A stretch of 64,000 nt of DNA from Brienomyrus brachyistius (taxonomy: Eukaryota > Chordata > Actinopteri > Osteoglossiformes > Mormyridae). Numbering within the stretch: the first letter of the stretch is position 1; each line of letters opens with the position of its first letter. The DNA is taken from NCBI RefSeq assembly GCF_023856365.1, contig NC_064539.1, positions 27,245,493-27,309,492 on the forward strand, written 5' to 3'. Positions 42,401 to 54,621 of the stretch are shown piece by piece. Both the position numbers and the translations under genes were made by a program. Below the pieces are notes generated by a model. It was not told the origin of the DNA. It searched no databases and saw only the letters and a list, made by a program, of their open reading frames with translations.

Positions 42401-45400
42401 AGTTTGATTACGTTGGTGTGTAGCAATGCCCTCAACAGCATCGTCCCCAAACTTGTATAAAGTCTGCTGGTGAAGTCCTTTATGTCGTAAATTTTGTAGG
42501 GCTTCTTCTTGAGCACACTCTAGGTTTTTATTTGTACCGCTTTTTCCAATGAATCCTTCCTGTTGTTGTTCTGCAGTTCTCATTAGCCGTGACTGTGATG
42601 TTTGCGAAGGTCGCTGCTGACATGGTGGATGCCCTGCATTGAACATATTCCCAATAGATCCAGAAATGTTTGGAAAACCTGTGCTCTCCTTATTAAATTC
42701 TGCACTCTCAGCAGACTTTTCTGTGGTTTCTGAAGAGTTTGGAGGATTTTGTTTGGGCTCTTCCATCCCTACTGCTGATTTTAAAAAACTTATGAAACCG
42801 ACCTGGGGTTTCGCTGAAGATCTTTCCTGTGATACATTTGACTTTGGGGTGAGTTTTATAGAAGCATCATGCTTGCAGAAACTATTATCCGGGCTTTTCT
42901 GATGAGTGTCTTGTTCGCTCCGTAGCAGAACCGCCTGGCTGGACTTGACAGTTGTTTGCAAATTTGCAGTGGAAAACCGTGCACATTGTCGTGTCAACTT
43001 AGGTTGCTTAGATAGCACAGAGGGCATTGTTGACTCATCCTTTACTGAACCATCAGTAACCAAAGTCATTAATCTGGTTGTGGTGGAAGAAGGTAAAACT
43101 GTAGCACTTTTTGAAGCTGGTTTTAATGATGATTGTTCTGTATCTTTGCTAATCTCTGCCTTAAAACACTGCCAGTCAGATGACAAAACATTTTTTGCCT
43201 GCTGATCCTCAGATGTAACCTCCCGAACCTGTTCAGATTTCTCAAAGTGTGCAACATCTTCACAAGGTCTAACAAGCTTTGTGGAAGTGCTAGATGGACT
43301 TGCCATTGTAGTTGACATGAAGGGAGTAGCACTTTTTCTCAATTCTGATTCTGAAGATGTATCAATTTGATCTTTATAATCTGAGACAAAGGAAAAAATT
43401 CTCTTCGCTGGCTTACTTTGTCTCTCCTTCACAGGAGGCATTTTTCTCCTCCATTCATCTTCTGATACATCATCAATATGTCTTACTTCTATCTCATTTG
43501 AACAATACCTTTGTCGAGAAGGGAAGCTATAATTACAAATGCCATGTGAAGAGGATTCAGAGATTGGCATTGATGAGTGTGAAACATATACCTTTTGAGA
43601 AAGGAGCTCCTTTTCCATTTCACTATTCCAGTAAGGAATCATATCCTGCTCTGCCGGATCAGAAGCTTCAAAATATGGATTCTGTAAAGTGTGTTCTTGC
43701 TCATATTGTGGGCTAGTGTCCATTCTGACTTTATTTATTCTATACATAGTGAAGTCCAGAGGCTCCTCTTTCTGTGCAAAAAGACAATCGTCAAATAAAC
43801 TGGAGAACTGTTCCAGATTCGGCTTCATAATTTGATTCCCTTGGTTGAAGACTTCAGAAAGCTCAAGAGGAGCATTACTTAGCAGAGCATCTCCTTGATT
43901 TTGCCTAGGTAACCACAAAGGCTCAACCTCATTGTAAAGTGGAATTTTGAAACCACAAACTATAACCATTTCATTCTGCAAACACGCACTGGGCGGTTCA
44001 GGTAACTGTCCACATTCCAAATATTCATCTTCAGGAGTAAATATATATACATACTGGCCAGAAACATCAGTCAGTAAAGCATAAATGTATGTCTCATCCT
44101 TAAATACAAAATATCCATAATTACCATCTTCAAGCAGCCCCCACATCCCCTGCTCTAATAAGCTGAGCCATTGCTGGTACCATTCTGACTCATCAAGATG
44201 TACATCATCATCGATATCTTCATAACCACCAGAAGAACTCAAATCAATTACGTAGTCTGTGGTATCTTGGAAGTTACCATTAAATAAGAATTTGCTTACT
44301 TCTTGACATCTGCTGAAATGTAAAGAGCCTCCTGTTAGCTCAGGATTCCCAGCCTGCCACCTTTCAAACTCACTCTGGTGACATGAGACACCATTTAAGT
44401 TGTAAGTACGATCACTGAAGGAATTCCAGTTGCTAATCATATCAACAAGCATGGCATTTGTATTTTTTGTGCTTAAGTTAAGTGCAGTCTCAAAATCAGA
44501 ATAGTAATACCCAATCTTGTCCCATCTCAAGTAATATAGGTCTTCAATATTGCCAAAGCTATTCATTGAGTTATTATTGTCATTTTGAGATGAAATACTA
44601 TTTTCTGATTGGTAGCACCAACCCTGATCTTGGTCATTTCTTGCGTCTTCCCTTACTTTTGTGTGGGTAAAGTAGTGATTAGGTTCTGCAGTAATACAGC
44701 TCTGAGAATATTTTCCCATTGATGCCTTATCTGATGTCTGAATATATTTCATATTGTCTTGAGAAATACAGTAAGCTTTGCTAGCAAGAGTATCTGAACT
44801 ATCATACTCTTTAAGCATCTGCCACTGGATACGTTCCTGGTTCCATTGCTGTTCATAATCAGTAACAGGATTTAATTCTTGATTTTCATTGTAGGGACTA
44901 CACAGAAGAGGTGAGCCATATCCTGAACCTTCTTGAAGACAATGCTGAGGTGTGAAAAACACAGCAGACAAAGGAGACCCGTATCTAAAAGCATCGAGAT
45001 TTTCTGAACTGCAAGATGCCTCCACATGATGACTTTGATAAGGATTCTGACTGTAAAGATGCTGTGTTAAACAGCCAGAACCATTTGTTGAGTAAAACGC
45101 CAGACTATTTTGGGATGGGGCACAACAGGTCCTCAAATCCAAACATTCTGCATTAGAGAACACCGACATGTTGTGAACATTCTTGCTCATATTTTGCTCA
45201 AGTATTATGCAATCAACGTCTTTTCTCTTGTGTTCACATTCTGAAGGACTTCCATTACTAAACCTATATTCTGCATTTGAACGTATTTTTTCTGTTTCAC
45301 AGGGCCTGTTATTTTCATGTGAAGTTTGACTGAAAAGCCCAGAGAGAAACCCTCGTTTTACAGAAGCTTTTTCCACTGTCTCAGGAGAATGTCGCTGCAC

Positions 45401-48400
45401 ACAAGTTTGGGATCCTTGAATCCTTCGTCTTATAAGACTGTCTGGATTCCATTGAAATTCCCTTGATATTTCATTATTCGCCAACACTTCCTCAGAAGAT
45501 CTGGTTAACTTGCCAAACATTCCATACAAGCTATTTGATTGGTTTGATGGAGCCGATAGAAGAGGGGAATTCAGATTCTTCCTTATCACATCTGGTGATT
45601 TTGCTTGTGGTTGACTTGTCAGGTTTTTTGATGGCATCACTTGTTGTGGGGATACATTCTCCACAGAGCCCATCTTAAAAAGACTAGAAACTAGACCCCT
45701 TGACTGACTGGCTTGTTGTGTTGCGCCTTCAGTCTGAACATTTAGTTGTGGCACTGACATATTCTGTCCATTAGCTTGCAACTGAATTAACTGATCAGAG
45801 TGAATTTGCTGTCCCTGTATTGTGGAGTGCTGAGATACTGTTTGGAGATTATTACTGTTGCTCTGCTCTAAAGAAATATGGGAACTTATGGGTCCTGATT
45901 GCTGCTGCATTATGGGTGTCTGGTGAGTTGAAGACACGTTATTTGAAGAAGCAAATCTGAAGCGCCCAGAGAAAACACCACCTGGTTGAAAAGGATGTGC
46001 CGCAGTTTGGTGTGAAGGAAGTTTGTTATGGTCTGATAAATCCAAAATTTTAGTTTGTTGTGTTTCATGTCTTGATTGAGATGATCTGTTACAACCTGGT
46101 GGTACTTTGCATTGCAGTGGTTCTGTGTGGTTTTTCCTTGATACATTCTCAGAATGCGTTGCACCTTCCTGGGATGAATCTCGATTTTGGCTGTTTGTAG
46201 TGTGTTGATTTATGCTCTCAACCGACCCACTGTTCGTGTGTATGTGTTGTTTTTCTTTTTTATCAGAGGATCCTAATTTGAAAAGTCCTGATAATAGTCC
46301 CCTCGGCCGAGACTGACTGTTTGACGAAGTCATATTTAAAAGGCCAGATATTAAACCCTGTGGCTGAGCTTGAGGCATTGGTTCATTACCTGTTGACATA
46401 ATTTTGTCACCGGCTTTCACACTGTGTGGATCTCTGGTTGAGGGTAAATGCTGCTGCTGATCACAAAGAATATTTTGCACTTGAAGGGTTGAATTAGAAA
46501 TAGTGTGAACATCGTGTGACTGACCTTTCTGTCGGCCTTGCGGAACATTCATATTCTCATTAGAGTTTATCTTAAAGGGGACAGAGAACCAAGATGTCTC
46601 GGGATTACCCTTAGACTGTCTTTCCGAAAAAGCAGAGTGTGTTTTAGGAGCATCAGAATCCATTAAGTGTGTTTCCATAATAATTTCCATAGTTTCAGGG
46701 ATATTACTTTCTGTTTGTTCCTGATCCTGAAAGACACTTTTGGAGCTGCTTACATGATTGCTACAAGGAAATTTCAGCTGCCTTGAACACGTTATTTCAT
46801 CTAGTTTTTGTGAGGGTACTCCAACGTCATCTGTTGAAAACAGTGAGGATGCTGCTGAAATTTGACTCTGAGAGACTTCAGAAGAACTTGCAATAAATGA
46901 GCTGAATGGTTTCTTCAAAGAGCTAAAGAATCCATTTTCCTCTTGGGTGATGGGTTGTCCATTCACTTGAGATTGACATTCTTGAGTGACTTTCTTAACC
47001 TCTGCCTTTTCGTCAATTTCTTTTCTATGCAGGAGATCAGAACCACGGCTTCTTTTCTGATATCTTCTTTCGTCGTCTAGTACCGCACATGAATCCAGAT
47101 GCTGCATATCTGGAGAACTAACTTTTATGGTAATAGTATCGACAGAATTGTCTTTAGAGTCACTCAGTCCATGAAGTTTGTTTTCTTCAGAGGATTTTGA
47201 TACATCATCATCTGAGAAGAGCTTTAAGGAACTTATCTTCTCAAGTATGGAGCTGACAGCAGACAATGACTGGTTTGTAGGGAACTGCAGGCCTTTATCA
47301 GTGTGATCTTCCTGAGAAGTTTCACTATCTGGTCTTGTGCATTGGTTGCCATCATGTGCAGTATCTTTTGTATCCGATGACTGAAAAGGCAACAGGGACT
47401 GTAAGGAAAACCTCCTGCTGGGTGCAGGTTCTTGGGCAGGGGACACAACAGCAACTGGCGTTGTGGTGGTGGGCTTAGGAATAAAAGAAAAAAACCTGGT
47501 CATACCAGATTCAGTAGAAATCGGGACTCCAGCCTCAGGTGCTTCATCGGCTGCCACCTTTCCCACAGAAACAGGGTTAGAACCAGAGCTGACCTTTTCA
47601 GAGATGGAATTAAACAAGGAGCTTACAGCATTCCTTATCCCGGCCAAACCTTCCTCATTTGACACATCAGCTTTTTTTGGCTTCATTGCAGTAGGAATGA
47701 CATCGTTAGCCTTTTCAGATGCCTCACTCTGGTCTTCAGAGTCACTTTTTATGTTCACTTCTGATGACTGCCTCAATTTTGTTGACTTTGGCAGAGATCC
47801 ATATCTGCTGATCTCTTCCTCTTTCTCTGCTAGGTACTCAGACACAGTGTCCACTAGGCACTGCAGCTCATCCATGGGGTCAACATACTCATGACTTGGC
47901 TCTTCTACAGGAGCCAGTATGGTGTCAGGGGGCCATCCCCTGATTTTCCCATTAACTTTATTTTCATGGTAAACCTGAAGCTTCTCAGCACAATTTCTAT
48001 GGAGAACAGTGTACTGGTTCAAGCTATAGTATTTTCCATTTTCTGAACAAATAGCTTCTGCTAAAGAAGCAACCTCTTCAAGATCCTCTTCAGATCCCCA
48101 AGAATTCTGCAGCTCATCCAAGTCCTCAGAGTCATATTCGGTCACCATCACTTTTGCTTCTAGATCTGCCTCAAAACATTCCAGAGTGTCTTCCAACTTA
48201 TTTCTCTCCCTCATTTTGGTCTTATAGAGACTCTTTTTATATGGCCACATCATCTGCTCCTCCTCCATTTCAGCCACTTGCCATAGCACTTGCTCTACTC
48301 TTTTTTGTTGTAGGCTCTGAGCAGAGTGAGGAACGGAGAAGTCAGTGAGAAAAGAGTCATATCTTCCTGCATCCCTGCAGGCTTTCAAATTATGATCTTG

Positions 48401-48656
48401 CAGTTTCTTTTTATGGCATTCATTCAAGGTGCCATAATGCTCAAGGTAGGAGATATGCTCTGGGCTATTGTGGGAGTCCCACCCTATAGCTCCAGTCGTG
48501 TTGACAGGGCTGCTATTGCACCAATCAGCACATTGTCGCTCCTCTTTTTTCAGTTGCTCGTTCCTCCTTTGTACTTCGTATTGACTCTCCCAATCTTCTA
48601 CACCCATCCCAGTATCCACAGGAATAATCCTAACCCTACCTCTAATGTTTGGAGTT
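39461..48656 (-). CDS. unc13b: unc13b giant exon (about 3065 codons), long-isoform linker
   Basis: One uninterrupted reading frame fills about 9.2 kb. The right boundary is the acceptor CCCATAG|AACTCC. After the incoming AG this gives RTPNIRGRVRIIPVDTG in the same frame as the previous exon. The apparent hydrophobic leader upstream (MLFYCLLLSS) is only the translated intron polypyrimidine tract. The left boundary is inferred as CTA|GTACTT because it exits in phase 0, which fits the acceptor at 38502; the frame stops a few codons further on. The protein is Ser/Gln/Asn-rich and mostly disordered. It has a charged N-terminal block, two clusters of repeated hydrophobic motifs and one Trp/Tyr-rich module. 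I know that vertebrate UNC13B can have very long predicted isoforms with a giant exon, but no function is established to my knowledge. It could alternatively be a terminal exon, since AATAAA overlaps the stop. Confidence 0.85.
41335..42290 (-). repeat. unc13b: Repeated motif cluster 2 in giant exon (GLFSMFSGP-type)
   Basis: Five clear copies of a G-[IL]-[FL]-S-[LM]-F-x-[GR]-P motif: GIFSLFAGP, GIFSMFSGP, GLLSMFSGP, GLFSLFNRP and SLFSMFTGP. They come in pairs about 30-37 residues apart with a larger gap in the middle. Each is followed closely by Ser/Gln (ASQ, STQ, MSQ, SVQ, SSQ). A preceding K/R-G-K/R-G context (PGRG, PGKG, QGKG) recurs. The degenerate relatives GLFGLSMSN and SLLSGFFPA lie just upstream. 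Confidence 0.7.
43899..44260 (-). other. unc13b: Trp/Tyr-rich compact module in giant exon
   Basis: About 120 residues rich in aromatic residues and depleted in the Ser/Gln repeats of the rest. They run from ESEWYQQWLSLLEQGMWG through DGNYGYFVFKDETYIYALLT and SGQYVYIFTPEDEYLE to YNEVEPLWLP. Alternating aromatic strands such as YGYFVF, YIYALL and YVYIF suggest a small beta-fold. I do not recognise the family. Confidence 0.55.
45320..46365 (-). repeat. unc13b: Repeated motif cluster 1 in giant exon (GLLSGLFK-type)
   Basis: Six degenerate copies of a short hydrophobic motif sit in disordered sequence: GLISGLLNM, GLLSGLFKL, GVFSGRFRF, GLVSSLFKM, SLYGMFGKL and GFLSGLFSQ. Most are preceded by R or Q-P residues and followed by a Ser/Asn stretch (GSSD, ASSNN, GSVEN). 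The regular pattern suggests a multivalent linear binding motif. The partner is unknown. Confidence 0.65.
47780..48656 (-). other. unc13b: N-terminal charged, probably helical block of the giant exon
   Basis: About 290 residues of high complexity. They contain basic and acidic helical stretches (RRNEQLKKEERQ, RVEQVLWQVAEMEEEQMMW), then an acidic run around DSEDLDELQNSWGSEEDLEE. After these come IRGWPPDTILAPVEEPSHEY and LVDTVSEYLAEKEEEISRYG. The composition differs from the Ser/Gln-rich sequence that follows, so it is probably a folded or coiled segment. I recognise no named domain. Confidence 0.5.
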
Positions 48657-49684
48657 CTATGGGTGTGAGAAGGAAGTAAAGAAGGTGAAAAAAGAAAAAA
48701 AACAACAAATGAAGAAAGAAGTAAACAGTAAAAGAGCAAAATGAGATATTTTGGAAATCAGCAACATGCAAATGGTTGTATAAAACTGGCAACATGCAGA
48801 AAACATCTATGATTTTACAGGACAGAAATACAAACCAGTAATGACATTTAATTGTTAAATTTATAATACTTGCATCTATTTTATTTATTTATACTTTACT
48901 TATTATGGCATATTTCACTTGCCCAACTCACTGTTATACTAGCAGAAGACAGAGAAGCCACTGCATGCATTAGCAGGTCGGCCTATTTCATTTTATCACT
49001 ATGAGCTGTGAATTTACTTCCAATCCACCTAAGCACATAAAACCATAACGCATGTAAACCCCTTATATATGTATACATAATGTATTACAGTATCGAACTT
49101 TAAAAACACTAATGTATAAGAGAAAGAAAGTAAAAAAGAAAATGAAGATCTCTACAGTGCAGGAACAGAAAGGGAACTCCAAAGCGCATTTCTTAAATTT
49201 TTGTAATTAAAAAATTAGCAGTTAAAAACAAAAAACTAAACTTTCATTTTTTTCGATCAAGTGGATGTTTTACTAGGTAAACAATGACATTCTTTCTACC
49301 GGCTAATTTTTTAGGATTATTAAAGTAGAAAATGCTAAAGTGATGCGGGGGGGGGGGAGTTGCATTCTTGCCTCTTCACAACCTGCCACATGCACAAATA
49401 CTTCCACTTTCTATTTTTAGGAATATTGAAGTAACACAAAGTATAATCGTTTTTTCTATCTATGTAGAATTGAATTTCATACCAAGCTGCAAATATAGGT
49501 GGCATCCTTTATTTGCAATCCAGTCCAATACATAAACTGCAGTTATTAATATCAAAGGAAGTATTTGCAATTAAAATGAAACATTATAATGAAAACAATT
49601 ATGTAAGTTTCATGCACTTTCAGTGAGCGTCCAGAGAGGGCAGCACTGTGTCAGTGAGTGCACACATATCCCCCTGGTGCATAC
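48657..49684. other. Intron upstream of the giant exon
   Basis: About 1 kb of AT-rich sequence with a 10-base G run near 49348-49357. The pyrimidine-rich minus strand just before 48656 is the polypyrimidine tract of the giant-exon acceptor. Confidence 0.6.
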
Positions 49685-49907
49685 CTGGTGCCATGGTGTT
49701 CCCTGCAATCCATATCATAGCTTTGCATGGATTCTGTGCATGACTCCCGGGATTCAGCCTGCTGAGCCAGCAGAGACCCCATGGGATACTGGTGCATGGA
49801 GGAATTGGGCTGTGCTGTGCTGTGGTATCGAGGGGGCAGGCTGCTGCTGGTCTCACTGCGGTAGTCACTGTCCCTGTCATCCACTGCACTGTCATGGTCA
49901 TCAAGGG
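49685..49907 (-). CDS. unc13b: unc13b exon, Ser/Tyr-rich linker
   Basis: Encodes [20 protein letters not shown], followed by [17 protein letters not shown] and a segment ending [11 protein letters not shown]. The [15 protein letters not shown] block is a strongly conserved Munc13-1/-2 linker signature, with many potential Ser/Tyr phosphorylation sites. The 223-nt exon enters in phase 1 and exits in phase 2 at CCAG|GTATGC. It joins in frame to either the giant exon (A-ACT) or the downstream acceptor at 38464. Two other minus frames are also open here but give no family match. Confidence 0.92.
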
Positions 49908-50079
49908 CTGTGGGACAACAAGACAGGCTCCAGAACACAGAAGTGGAGACAGGAGGGAGAGCGGTGCCGCTATTAATGTGTAAATACTGTAAGCACTTAT
50001 CATAGACTAAAACCACAAGAACTCCACTGAACAGCTGCCAGTATAACTGGACATTGGCAAGAAGGTTGAAGCTGAAGGC

Positions 50080-50225
50080 CAGGGTCTATAACAGGGGTAG
50101 GGAACCTGATCCATGGAGAGCCGGTGTGCAGGTTTTTGGGATGGCCTCTCAATTAGCCAATAACAGTGGACTGGAGTTGAGAATCGCTGCTTTATTATTG
50201 GCTGATCCAATTGCACTCTGCAAAT
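50080..50225. repeat. Short interspersed repeat (fish-type)
   Basis: AACAGGGGTAGGGAACCTGA, then ATGGAGAGCCGGTGTGCAGG, a widespread fish motif of the type 'gggtaggcaacctgatccatggagagcc'. Length and ends are approximate. It lies in the 49908-54575 intron. Confidence 0.5.
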
Positions 50226-51315
50226 GGATATAAAAAAAATCTACAGAACAGTGTATTCATAAGCACTGTAGCACATGCTTAATTCATGCTTTCTTCAGAC
50301 ACAAGCGAAGTAAATATGAAATTCTGATGCATTATTTCCATAAGCAGTCAGTGAGACTAGAAAAAAAACTGTCTAAAAATATACCTGACCTAATGTGTTT
50401 TCAGTCTTTATCCTCAGGGACAAGCCCAGGTATGATTTACACTCAACAACGCAGATCGCACACAAGGTAACACATGTACAATAGAAATGTCACCGAAACA
50501 AAATGCAGACAAAAGGACATATTGTTAAGAATAACCACAACTAAAGACAAAGACAGACACACACACATTCATATCTCATACCACACTTTAAACTGGGACA
50601 TAATTTCAGGTAAATAATAATAATAATAATAATAAAATTCATTGAAACTATCAGTTTTCGGAGGATACTTTGGTGTGGATGAAACAAAAAACACAGAAAA
50701 GAATCTCCCCTTAACTATTCATAAAACAGAAAAATACTTCAAATACACACACTACTCAAACAACACACACAGTACAACACACGTACAGAGACACATGAGC
50801 AAACGTTCAAATCACTCTCGATCATTAATTTACCAATCCCTACAACTTTAGGGTCAGTGCACCATGAGGTACAGGCTAGGAGAAAGTGCAGGGTGGGTAT
50901 GCATGCTCAGTTCGGCCAGTAGATCAAATATTCATGCACAGATATGTGAGGATTCTTACCCCATAAAAACACATGGTTTAGGCAGTGGAAATGGATATGG
51001 AAATAACCGTACACTGTATGGGGGGCATTCATGATACATGAACATACAATATACACAGTTGTTTCAATTTAATTTTTATCTTTTTTTCCTTGAAAAATTG
51101 TGAAAATGTTAGTTACTAAAACAAATTTCCTCTAAAACATAAACTCACTACACCACAGCATGCACCAGGTCACAGATTCTTTAATGTGACAGCAACCTTT
51201 CTCAACCTTTCAATATTTCAAAGGAATAACTGAGCAGGAAATGTATAACCCAAGGGCTGCACAGTTTTAAGTTGAGGTTAAGTTGGATATTATTACAGTA
51301 TAAAATAGCAAAAAC

Positions 51316-51787
51316 AGTACAGACACTCCTCTACTTGTGAACATTCAACTTACGAACTTTCAGACATACGAACGAAGAGAACTGCAAGTCCAAATTGTGT
51401 ACATTGGGCTCCCGTTTCCTGTCAAATGTCGAATCAAATTTTGTTCTGCGCACCAATTCCACGTAATATGAATCCTGGCCGCTACTCCCGCCGCACACCA
51501 GCATAGCGTCTGTACTCCCACCATCCTAGTTCTTTGTACTTGTGTATCGGTAAGACGTGCTCTCGAGATCAAAGTTTACTTCGTTTTCATTGCAAAATAT
51601 TCTGCGCATCCATTATCTATTTTTGTTTTATGTATCATTAGTTATGTGTTTTAGGATAAGAAAACATGTATTGACTTCATGTCATACTTATGCACGTAGA
51701 TTTGAGTACCCTTAAAATGATGTTGAATAACGACTTACAAACATTTGAAGTTATGAACTTGTACGTAAGTAGAGGAGCGTCTATACT
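51316..51787. mobile_element. MITE with imperfect terminal inverted repeats
   Basis: The left end AGTACAGACACTCCTCTACT and the reverse complement of the right end AGTATAGACGCTCCTCTACT differ at two of 20 positions. A looser match runs about 45 bases (TTCATAACTT against TTACGAACTT). A TA duplication flanks the CAGAC/CGTCT termini, suggesting a TA-target (Tc1/mariner-like) family. There is no transposase frame. Confidence 0.65.
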
Positions 51788-53754
51788 ACTAAGCATACCA
51801 GTAATTACAATGGAAAACTGAAACGAATAAAAACACATCATGGTCTTCAAGTTAGTACCTCTCATTAAAATATACAAATTCCTAATTAAGCCAACTTGTG
51901 GACTTGACTTAAGACTTGACCGTAAGGGCAGAATCAGCCCTAGTGAGGCTGATACTTTCAAAGTAGTACGATGAGCCAAGCTGGGGGAAGGGGCTGTGAA
52001 ATGTGAATGAAAGTATGGGACAGATCACTAAAGGAGTAATCATTAATCTGTCCATACACAGACAAATGTGTCTATGACAAAATGCTTCGATTAAAAAAAA
52101 AGTTGCCAGTCTACGTCTTTAAACACCATGTCCGTGGCACAAAACTGCATTTTTATCTAAATTTCTGACATACAGTAATTTACCAAGGTATTGATCGTGT
52201 AAATGGATTTAGTAAAATAATCTTTCAGGGGGACTGAAACAAAGAACATAAGTTCCCATAAATAGGGTCTAGAACCACCTATGAAATGAGGCAAGGATGA
52301 AACGAATGAGTGCTGAGCTCCTCCCCTTCAGAGGAAGACAGGTTTCTAGGCAGGATACAGGGAAAGAATGATGCAGATGATACCAGTTTGTGTGAAAAGG
52401 GCAAAGAAAAATGGCAGAGGACTATGGGAAAATGGATAGAAAGGACTCATCCAGTGCATGAATATCCTCCCTGGATGCAGGACATACCTGCATAAGGCAG
52501 AAAGCATGCATTGAGCACCAAGGAATTGGCAGAGGGGGCTTATGACGAAATAGACGTTAATCAAAAATAGCTACATACTCTGAGAATCGCCCCATCCAAA
52601 AAAGTGGCCTAAGGATGCGAATGATAGCAGAAGAAAATAAATGGAGTAAGGATGAAAAACAGGCTTAGGGAAGATTTCAGTACAGGAAAGCTGAACAAGT
52701 ATGTTTGAAAGATATGCAGTTTTGAAAAAGAGTGCAAAACACAAACAGTTGTTTGTAATCGATTTATAAGGTAACCTGCAGCAAATGGAAACATTCTAAG
52801 TAACTGTCAGCATTCTACTTTCAGAAAAAATAACAAACCTAATAAATGCAACAATTGAACGCAATAACCATAGACAATATATGAAAACACATATATAATA
52901 CAAGATAAATGTTTAAAACTCTGACCTCCTGCTAGGCAGCTGTTGCAAACAATATCTTTCCTATTCATAAAGATGTGAGTTTGCTTGGGCATATTCTGTC
53001 ATGCTCCTCCTCATCTGGATATGAGGTAGTAATCATGAAAACACCCAAGAGGGTGAAGTGCATTAAGGTAACCAAAATTACTTTAACAAAAATGGGAATC
53101 ATCACAGGACCTGTCTGAGGAAGTCTAAGAGAGGTCAGATGCATACCGTTGACTTCACAGCTAAGATGAGCAGGGCTGGAAGTTAAGCTCACCATACCTA
53201 CTCAGGCGAGTCCAAAACACTGAACAATAGCCTGCTGGCGAATCTTTAAAAATGCATGTTGAACTACATTTTTTTTTTACTGAACTACTATTCTTGACAT
53301 TTTAATTATTTTAAATAAAAATACAAAATGTAAAGACACTGTTAAATCTAGGTAATACATAGAGAAAATTCTGGTGAAGATGAGTATGAGAACTTCTGTG
53401 TACGTTCTCTGTGTAAAGCATAGACTAGATAAATATCCCCATCTACTGGCAAAATCACCATAAGACACCGTAACACAATATACTTGATCTTAAAAAGGCA
53501 CCCATTAAGTCCCACTTCCTGTTTATTACACACTCTTACACTTGATTCAAGTGGCTAGAGGATCCAAGTATAACCCGACCCGATTTGTGGGTATGAACAG
53601 CCTTGATGCTCCAGCTCTCGTCTCGCTGACATCATGCTAGAAACTAGAACGGGGATATTTTTCTAAGCAGAGTTTGTATTGTAAACAATAGTGAAGGAAG
53701 CTTGTTTCCGTGCACTTCCATGAGCTGACAGTTTACATTTTTATACCTCATATG

Positions 53755-53960
53755 TACATATTGTATTTATTTATCAGATGCTTTTATCCAAATTGACATG
53801 CAACTTTGAGATACAGGGTCTGCCAGTCCTGGAGTAACTGGGATTTATGGGTCTTGCTCCGAAGCCCAATGGTGACATCACTCTGTGAACCATGGGATTT
53901 AAACCAGCAACCTTCCCATCATGGGCACAGCATCCTAACCTACTGAGCCACACACCTCTC
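53755..53960. repeat. Fish SINE-like repeat
   Basis: TTATCAGATGCTTTTATCCA, then GGGATTTAAACCAGCAACCT and CATCCTAACCTACTGAGCCA. This is the very common fish element that typically reads 'cagacgcttttatccaaagcgacttaca ... gaacctgcaaccttctggtt ... ctaaccactgagcca'. Confidence 0.65.
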
Positions 53961-54224
53961 CCAGCTTAAGGCCGTTTCACACAAAACGTGATACAAAGAA
54001 AACAAAACAAATTTTGCTAAATATTCAATGAATCAAAAACTTTTTCACCAAGCAAAATGCAACATTTTTGCAACAGAAGTTCACATACCGAAAGAAACTA
54101 TCAAACTGGCGGCAGGTTCTAGCAGCAATTACAAGCTTTTCTTGTTTCTTTATAGCATTAGTGAGAAATTCTTTGCTTCAGAGATACATGGCACACAATA
54201 TATAATTACTCTTTCAACACTGAA

Positions 54225-54336
54225 AAACAAAAGGTTATTTTGCCTTTTGCCAGGCTGTCAATGTAAATAAGAAATTGTTCTTAGTGACTTGCCTGAGAAA
54301 ATAAAGGTTAAATAAATAAATAAATAAATAAAAATA
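54225..54336. repeat. Fish repeat tail ending in (AAAT)n
   Basis: CCAGGCTGTCAATGTAAATA, then TTGTTCTTAGTGACTTGCCT and AAATAAAGGTTAAATAAATA. This is the recurring 3' end of a fish interspersed element, ending in a tetranucleotide run. It is 240 bases from the exon at 54576. Confidence 0.6.
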
Positions 54337-54575
54337 GGCAATGCTATAAAAATATGAACATAAAAAAATGGAGTAGATTTTGTAGAAAGATACAAAATAT
54401 GTAACAAGTGACATTTTCACAGACAAATGATTCACTAAGAAAGTTCAAGGGTTCAAAATTATTATTCTGCTGCTCTTTCAATTATCAGCACTTGAGTATT
54501 GCAAGTTATTCCATATGAAATCCAAAAAAAAAAAAAATCAAATCTAACCTACGAGAGGCTATTACTGAAACTTAC

Positions 54576-54621
54576 AGCACTGCGAGGCAGCCGATGGTAG
54601 CGGTCTTCTTTGAACTTCATC
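54576..54621 (-). CDS. unc13b: unc13b exon, short linker (RRPLPSAASQC)
   Basis: A 46-nt exon coding DEVQRRPLPSAASQC plus one base. It is flanked by CCCTGCAG and TGT|GTAAGT-like signals. It corresponds to the short proline/serine segment after the C2A helix; the equivalent Munc13-1 segment is DKPLPVPSNQC. The RRPLPSAASQC version fits Munc13-2 better than Munc13-1. Exit phase is 1. Confidence 0.88.

Noticed and set aside
48657..48739. Apparent signal peptide (MLFYCLLLSSFVVFFLF) at the start of the giant frame
   Set aside because: It is the translated polypyrimidine tract of the intron. The acceptor CCCATAG and the incoming phase place the exon start at 48656.
49620..50016. Additional minus and plus frames over the 49685 exon
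   Set aside because: Only the frame with [15 protein letters not shown] matches Munc13 and agrees with the splice phases.
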